Under the pieces are notes generated by a model, which did not search any database, had not been told where the DNA came from, and worked only from the letters and a program-made list of their open reading frames with translations. From assembly GCA_044228505.1 (NCBI GenBank), contig JBGAUT010000030.1, positions 1 through 64,000 on the forward strand: 64,000 bases of DNA, read 5' to 3'. A program made the translations under genes and the position numbers. Below are positions 59,806 through 64,000 of this stretch, piece after piece (position 1 is the first letter of the stretch; each line of letters starts with the position of its first letter). The DNA comes from JAEUKA01 sp044228505 (lineage in GTDB: Bacteria > Myxococcota_A > Polyangia > Palsa-1104 > JAEUJZ01).

Positions 59806-59820
59806 GCCTTGTCCTTGCAG
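59804..59820 (+). promoter_or_regulatory. -24/-12 (sigma-54)-like promoter of the 735-residue protein gene
   Basis: TGGCCTTGTCCTTGCAG has the invariant GG and GC ten bases apart and a full TTGCA; nine of twelve fixed positions match. It ends 30 bases before the ATG at 59850 and directly follows the sigma-54 activator gene. Confidence 0.55.
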
Positions 59821-59849
59821 GAGGCCCGGCGCATGGAAAGGAACCTACC

Positions 59850-62057
59850 ATGCCAAATGCTGTGACTCTGAAGGTGGAATTCGAAGGAACGCTTGAACGG
59901 GAAATTGAGGTCTCGGCTTTTCTGTTTGCTGCCAACGGACAGCCGCTGACCACCGCCAAATTGAAGGACGGTGTCATCGAGCTTCCTGTGGCAGCCGAAC
60001 TGACCAAAGGAGCACGACTTTTCCTGGGCCCGACTCCTCAGGGAGTCTCAAGACGCCTCACTCTGGAGCAAATGGATCGTATCCAGGCGACGGAGATCGA
60101 ATGGCGTCCCGATGGTCATCAATCGACATTTTCTCTCGGGACCATTCCGCAGATGCGGTGGAAGCTGTGGCGCTTCTGCAAGTGTCGGGTCCATGGCAAG
60201 GTTGTTCGGCCCACGGTGATTCAGGGCGAACTGCGCGATCTGCCGGTCTACAAAGCCCGCGTGCATATCGTGGAGGTCGATACACTGCGTCTGCTGATCA
60301 GACGACTTCCCGATTCCGATCTGTTGCGCCTCGCAAAGGATCTTGTACGCGAGTTGGAAGTGATTCCGCACCCAGTTCCAGAGCCGGATCCGAGTCCCGA
60401 GTTTCACCTCGATCCAGAAATTGTAGATCCGACTCCCGAGAGCGTTGCGCGATTGCTCAGTCCGACACCGGAGATCCGTCTGCCGGAAGCGGCAGGACTG
60501 CGTCCACTGCGCCCGATCCTACGCATCCCGGCTGTGCGCCTACCACGTATCAGTGAGCCAACGATCGCGGTGCCTCGCACGATATCCCCTGCACTGCGAA
60601 CCTCACTGGCTTCAGGATCGGTAAGGGACGCACGGCTTGAACTGTTGGCCCATCCGGAATTGCTAAAGCCGTTCCTGTGCCGGTGGCGCTGGCTGCATCC
60701 GTACTTTTTGCTGACCGATGAGTGGGCAGTGGTCGAAACCAACCAGCTGGGCGAATTTGAGACCACTCACTTCTACCTATGCAGCGACCAGCCGGACCTG
60801 TATTTCCACGTTGAGTACTGCATTGGTGGAGAGTGGATCTCTGTCTACAAACCGAGCATTCCTTGTCACACCCACTGGAACTACATCTGTGGAACCGAGG
60901 TTGTCATCAAACTCAGTGATCCACGCGTCGTTGGAACGACGGAACCAATCAACCTGCCCGGCAAGGTGATCTCGGTATTGACCATCGGCAACGGAGTCAG
61001 CATAAAAGAGATCCACAGTACCGGTCCTAACGAAGGGCTTACTGTTGGTGGTGAGCCGTTTGGTGGGAGCCTGGAGCCGCATGTCTTTTTCGGATGGAAG
61101 GACTTGCTCGCTGCCGGAATCAGTCACTATCGCTGGTCATGGCGAAAGCTTGGCACAGCTACGTGGCACGCCTTTGACCGTCCCATCGTTCGCCACTATG
61201 CCCGAATCAATGGATCGGGAAACTTGGTGTTCGAGCCGCTGCTGCTAGGTCCAGATCCCGCACTGGCAGGCAGTCTGCTCTATCGTATCCAAGGACAGGC
61301 ACCCGTGGGAACGCTCGGCTGGGCACCCATGGTAGATGCGCGCACCAACAGCGCCAGCGGTCAGCTACTTTCCTATCTGCTGGAAGGGGGCAATGCTGCG
61401 CTTGCCGCTGGTAAGTACGAGCTTAAGCTGGAGCTGTTCCGCGCCTCCGCGCCGCTCACTCCGGTCAACTTTACCGATGAAGGAATCGCAGTCTCAATAC
61501 CAACTGTTGATGCTCCGTTTGGTACCGGAGAAGTCCCAACGGTTGCGGCGGATGATGCCCATGTCATCAAACAGCACGGCAAAGTGGTCGCGTTTCGACT
61601 GGTACTGCACATCGACAATCAGCCGTGTCAAGCCCAGACCTTTGACATCACGGGCTCTGGAATCACGACAGGTAGCTGCGGCTTTTTGCGCTACGTACCC
61701 GGAGCCAAGGTACATATCTCCTTCCGGGCGCACCATCCGAGTCACTTTGGTTGGTTCGCATTTGATACGGTACGTGGCACCAGCACTGTTCCGGCGGCAA
61801 CCGTCACTGCGAAGCTGGGTGTGTCACCCGTTGGCGGATTCAACCGAGATCCGAGCACCGGCATGTACACTCAGGACATCGCGGTTCAGTGGTCACCTTC
61901 GCATCCGGCCACTCCATCTCTGTTATCGGCTGAGTGCTTGACCCAGGGTGCCTTCTCGGAGCAACTCCGAGTCTATGCCATGGCTACTGATGGCTGGTCG
62001 CGACTGTCGTACCTGGATGCCTACAGCGGCATGCGGGCCTACGCGCTGACCACCTAG
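59850..62057 (+). CDS. Unidentified 735-residue protein
   Basis: No family recognised and no signal peptide. Residues 1-110 are beta-rich (VTLKVEFEGTLEREIEVSAF). Residues about 105-130 contain CKCRVHGKVV, and 130-260 include a Pro-rich linker (HPVPEPDPSPEFHLDPEIVDP). The region 295-365 is Cys/His/Trp-rich (FLCRWRWLHPYFLLTD, FYLCSDQPDLYFHVEYCIGG, CHTHWNYICG). The last 300 residues are beta-rich repeats of possible Ig-like folds. GGAAAGG lies about nine bases upstream of ATG 59850. It is flanked by the two paralogous lipoproteins' locus and appears to be part of the same sigma-54 regulon, perhaps a large surface or matrix protein. Confidence 0.7.
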   Translation: MPNAVTLKVEFEGTLEREIEVSAFLFAANGQPLTTAKLKDGVIELPVAAELTKGARLFLGPTPQGVSRRLTLEQMDRIQATEIEWRPDGHQSTFSLGTIPQMRWKLWRFCKCRVHGKVVRPTVIQGELRDLPVYKARVHIVEVDTLRLLIRRLPDSDLLRLAKDLVRELEVIPHPVPEPDPSPEFHLDPEIVDPTPESVARLLSPTPEIRLPEAAGLRPLRPILRIPAVRLPRISEPTIAVPRTISPALRTSLASGSVRDARLELLAHPELLKPFLCRWRWLHPYFLLTDEWAVVETNQLGEFETTHFYLCSDQPDLYFHVEYCIGGEWISVYKPSIPCHTHWNYICGTEVVIKLSDPRVVGTTEPINLPGKVISVLTIGNGVSIKEIHSTGPNEGLTVGGEPFGGSLEPHVFFGWKDLLAAGISHYRWSWRKLGTATWHAFDRPIVRHYARINGSGNLVFEPLLLGPDPALAGSLLYRIQGQAPVGTLGWAPMVDARTNSASGQLLSYLLEGGNAALAAGKYELKLELFRASAPLTPVNFTDEGIAVSIPTVDAPFGTGEVPTVAADDAHVIKQHGKVVAFRLVLHIDNQPCQAQTFDITGSGITTGSCGFLRYVPGAKVHISFRAHHPSHFGWFAFDTVRGTSTVPAATVTAKLGVSPVGGFNRDPSTGMYTQDIAVQWSPSHPATPSLLSAECLTQGAFSEQLRVYAMATDGWSRLSYLDAYSGMRAYALTT

Positions 62058-62111
62058 TGGTCTTCTCTCCCCTTCACCGCTCATCTGCTGCGGTGCTGTC
62101 TCGATCCTCAC

Positions 62112-62259
62112 GCTGATTTTCCGCCGATTTCCAAGGACTCCTACATCGATTCCGGCACCTGGGCAGAGCCAGGCTGGAGCCATTGTTCTTCATCGGGGAG
62201 CTGATTTCTCGCCGATTACCAGGGGCTCCTACGTCGACTCCGACGCCTAGGTACAGCCC
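62112..62259. repeat. Two diverged ~60-base direct repeats, 88 bases apart
   Basis: Copies at 62112-62171 and 62200-62259 share about three quarters of their bases (both begin GCTGATTT and contain GCCGATT and CTCCTAC). On the minus strand they would encode similar short peptides (GxDVGxxGNRR), but no intact gene is present. Likely remnants of a decayed repeat or a structured UTR. Confidence 0.6.
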
Positions 62260-62306
62260 AGTAGGAACAGCTCTATTCAGCGGGAACAGGCAGTCTATTG
62301 ATAGAT

Positions 62307-62337
62307 GAGGAAAGGGAGGGAGGGAGAGAGAGAGAGG
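62307..62337 (+). repeat. 31-base homopurine tract
   Basis: An uninterrupted run of G and A including GGGAGGGAGGG and a (GA)n stretch, in the convergent intergenic region. Could form unusual DNA structure; no function claimed. Confidence 0.5.
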
Positions 62338-62340
62338 CAA

Positions 62341-62384
62341 AGTGGGGCACGCGCCTTCCTGACGACTGAAAGGGCGTGCCCACT
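62341..62384. terminator. GC-rich hairpin between convergent genes
   Basis: AGTGGGGCACGC and GCGTGCCCACT pair over a 21-base interior (one bulged G), between the 735-residue gene and the second lipoprotein gene, which converge. No T-run follows on either strand, so it is a candidate bidirectional terminator rather than a certain one. Confidence 0.5.
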
Positions 62385-62432
62385 CGGAGGCGGGGTTGTC
62401 AAACAGAGCGGCCTAGGACGGCCGCTACGTGA

Positions 62433-63416
62433 CTACTGCGGAAGCGGACCAGGGAATACCACCTGGAACAGCTCGTAGGAGTAGACACCGCTCACGTTGT
62501 CGAGGTGCCTGATGACCAGCCAGCGGCTCTTCGGAAGCGTCTTGCCAAGAAGATCCCAATTGTTCCACGGGATGCTGACATCCGTGTTGCCTGTGATCAT
62601 GCCGGTAGACACTGGCGTCACGTTCCGGAACATGGTGTCAATGACCGCGAAGGAGTAGGTGTCGCAGCACAGACTCGCTTCGTCAAACAGCTTCCACTGC
62701 TCGCCGGCCTGGGCAGCGGTGCCCGGAAGCTTCAACACAACGTTGCCGCTCGAAGTGTTCTGGACGACCAAGTTGGCGTCGACCAGAATCTTCAGGGTGT
62801 CAAAGCTCATGGTGTAGTTTGGCGGAGGAATGCTGCTGCCATTTGCCGTTGCGGTGACCTTGGCATAGATGGCTGGCGGTGCGGTCTTGCACGCCTGCTC
62901 ATCGTCCGAATACACCATGTCAATGTTGAAATCGTTGGTGTACTTATCGTCCGCGAGCAGGCTGATCTTCGCATTCATGTAGAACGCAAAGCTCGTTGGA
63001 TTCGGCTGATTGACCATCACTGGCGATGCCGCAAAAGAGCGGCCCAGGGTGAGCGGAGAGCTCAGTGGATAGTCGGTGAGCTGCGTTCCGGTCTGTACCT
63101 GCACGGCTGTCACTTTCAGTGGGCAGTTACCGAAGGTGTCATTGAGAACGACCTCCAGTGTGCGGTCCGTCGGATCATTCAGCGTCAAATCCCAGGTTCC
63201 GCCACCGTGGATCTTGCAGGAAGGACCATAGGTTCCTTTCAGCACCTTTGGGGTGATGATGGAACCAGTCAGGTTCGTCAAGGCGTGCGTCGAACGGTCG
63301 GTTAGGATGGAGGTCGGATGAACCACGGGATCTGAGCCGCTACCGCAGCCAGCGAGAAGCGAACCACCAACCAGAGAGAACACAGAAAGAGTACGAGCAA
63401 TCGATTTGGTAAACAT
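62433..63416 (-). CDS. Putative lipoprotein, paralogue of the gene at 57057-58046
   Basis: A 327-residue protein with signal and lipobox (SLLAGC near residue 24) and a beta-rich mature part. It shares the landmark segments listed for its paralogue over the whole length, including paired Cys (ACKTAP here, ACSITAP there; LCCDTYSF versus RCCRTYSF), so the fold is probably disulfide-stabilised. AGGAGACCTCC precedes ATG 63416. A sigma-54-like promoter lies about 180 bases upstream. The two copies flank the activator, histidine kinase and 735-residue gene, suggesting one co-regulated surface system. Confidence 0.8.
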   Translation of the reverse strand: MFTKSIARTLSVFSLVGGSLLAGCGSGSDPVVHPTSILTDRSTHALTNLTGSIITPKVLKGTYGPSCKIHGGGTWDLTLNDPTDRTLEVVLNDTFGNCPLKVTAVQVQTGTQLTDYPLSSPLTLGRSFAASPVMVNQPNPTSFAFYMNAKISLLADDKYTNDFNIDMVYSDDEQACKTAPPAIYAKVTATANGSSIPPPNYTMSFDTLKILVDANLVVQNTSSGNVVLKLPGTAAQAGEQWKLFDEASLCCDTYSFAVIDTMFRNVTPVSTGMITGNTDVSIPWNNWDLLGKTLPKSRWLVIRHLDNVSGVYSYELFQVVFPGPLPQ

Positions 63417-64000
63417 GGAGGTCTCCTATTGAGCCGTGTTTGGATCGGAAGCGAACCTCTCGTGACGCAGGGCACTTCACTGTCTCTGCTGAACCATCAA
63501 CAACCATCACCCCTTGCGTGGTCGTCAGGTTCCCATCGGAGTGCGACCGATTTCTCAGCGGATTTACTATGACCGCTGGGTTCACTCCTCTTCTTTGCAG
63601 AGACCGTACCAGGAAGGACATTGCTTGGCTTATTCTGAGTAAAAATTTGTCTCCGTCGTGACGAAATCGATCGATTCTGTTATCTGCTGTCCGCTGTGCG
63701 CAGAGTTTGCGGTATGGCCCCCAATTGCAGAGAATTCTGCGCGCAGCGCAGAGTTGCAGGAACGCTGGTGGGAGAGAGTGGGGGCAGTCGAAGGATGTTC
63801 GACCAAACACAGCGATTCCGGCCCCAATTCGTGGCATTCCTGAGTGGGGACACGCAAAAAATTACTCATGGAATATGTGCATTACATGGCGTGCCACGCA
63901 GAGTTTGCGAGAGGGTCACTACGGGCTCTCACGAGCAGAGCCGCAGGCATACTTTCTGCATTTATCCCACATCGTGAGCGCTGATGCCCAGTTGTCATAC
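63417..64000. other. Intergenic upstream of the second lipoprotein, no gene seen
   Basis: The last 584 bases hold the promoter region described separately, a dyad TCTGCGC-GCA-GCGCAGA at 63736-63752 and a 13-base direct repeat CGCAGAGTTTGCG at 63699-63711 and 63898-63910. Open frames here overlap each other in opposite strands and look random. The dyad shares TGCGC/GCGCA half-sites with the candidate activator site at 58219. Confidence 0.5.
63595..63611 (-). promoter_or_regulatory. -24/-12 (sigma-54)-like promoter of the second paralogous lipoprotein
   Basis: On the minus strand TGGTACGGTCTCTGCAA matches ten of twelve fixed positions of the sigma-54 consensus, with GG and GC ten bases apart. 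Predicted start near 63585, leaving a 5' UTR of about 170 bases. Confidence 0.5.

Noticed and set aside
63340..63837. 165-codon minus-strand frame covering the second lipoprotein promoter
   Set aside because: Overlaps the real gene start, no ribosome binding site, composition unlike protein.

Overview
The window looks like chromosomal DNA of a myxobacterium-like member of the Myxococcota (formerly deltaproteobacteria), with moderate GC. The reasons are indirect: a Ser/Thr kinase fused to TPR repeats, many large secreted or lipid-anchored proteins of unknown function, FG-GAP/TIG and FecR proteins, a sigma-54 activator next to a histidine kinase, and secondary-metabolism genes beside NTPases of the signalling/conflict type. 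No rRNA, tRNA, CRISPR array, IS element or replication origin was recognised.

Layout. 1-6.1 kb: tail of a cut-off gene, a Tat-exported epimerase coupled to an ADP/ATP-translocase-like transporter, and divergent polysaccharide genes (CE4 deacetylase; a glycosyltransferase fused to a CapK/PaaK-like ligase). 6.1-25.4 kb: mostly housekeeping and envelope genes, namely a TPR kinase, hemW with a Cys-rich partner, lipoproteins with a repeated Cys/His domain, an FG-GAP lipoprotein, an EEP hydrolase, a FecR protein, murA with Asp at the catalytic Cys position, a CoxG-like protein, a UppS homologue lacking most catalytic residues, two SDRs and a LysR regulator. 25.4-33.9 kb: a catabolic/biosynthetic run (BBE-type FAD oxidase, PhlG-like C-C hydrolase, CHAT-NTPase, unknown, P450) and pdxA. 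34-42.9 kb: membrane proteins, a thioredoxin-like protein, a coupled pair (calcineurin-like phosphoesterase fused to a P-loop NTPase, then a membrane-anchored P-loop NTPase), and cysK.

43-52.7 kb holds the most unusual system. Three translationally coupled minus-strand genes encode an APH-fold kinase, a HopA1-family protein and a LanC cyclase. The kinase/HopA1 pair is the Ser/Thr dehydration module known from class V lanthipeptides and thioamitides; LanC makes (methyl)lanthionine. Divergent from them is a 375-residue protein whose core is 27 uninterrupted four-residue units ending in Thr-Cys (one Ser-Cys), organised as three 36-residue super-repeats and flanked by Gly-Tyr-rich segments. I infer that this is a giant lanthipeptide-type substrate that could carry dozens of thioether rings. 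A protein with an HETAGH motif, convergent with lanC, is a candidate accessory protease.

52.8-64 kb: a broken phosphoesterase gene, a CBS protein, and a probable sigma-54 regulon. A GAF histidine kinase and an NtrC-type activator sit among -24/-12-like sequences in front of two paralogous lipoproteins, a small beta-rich protein and a 735-residue protein of unknown function.
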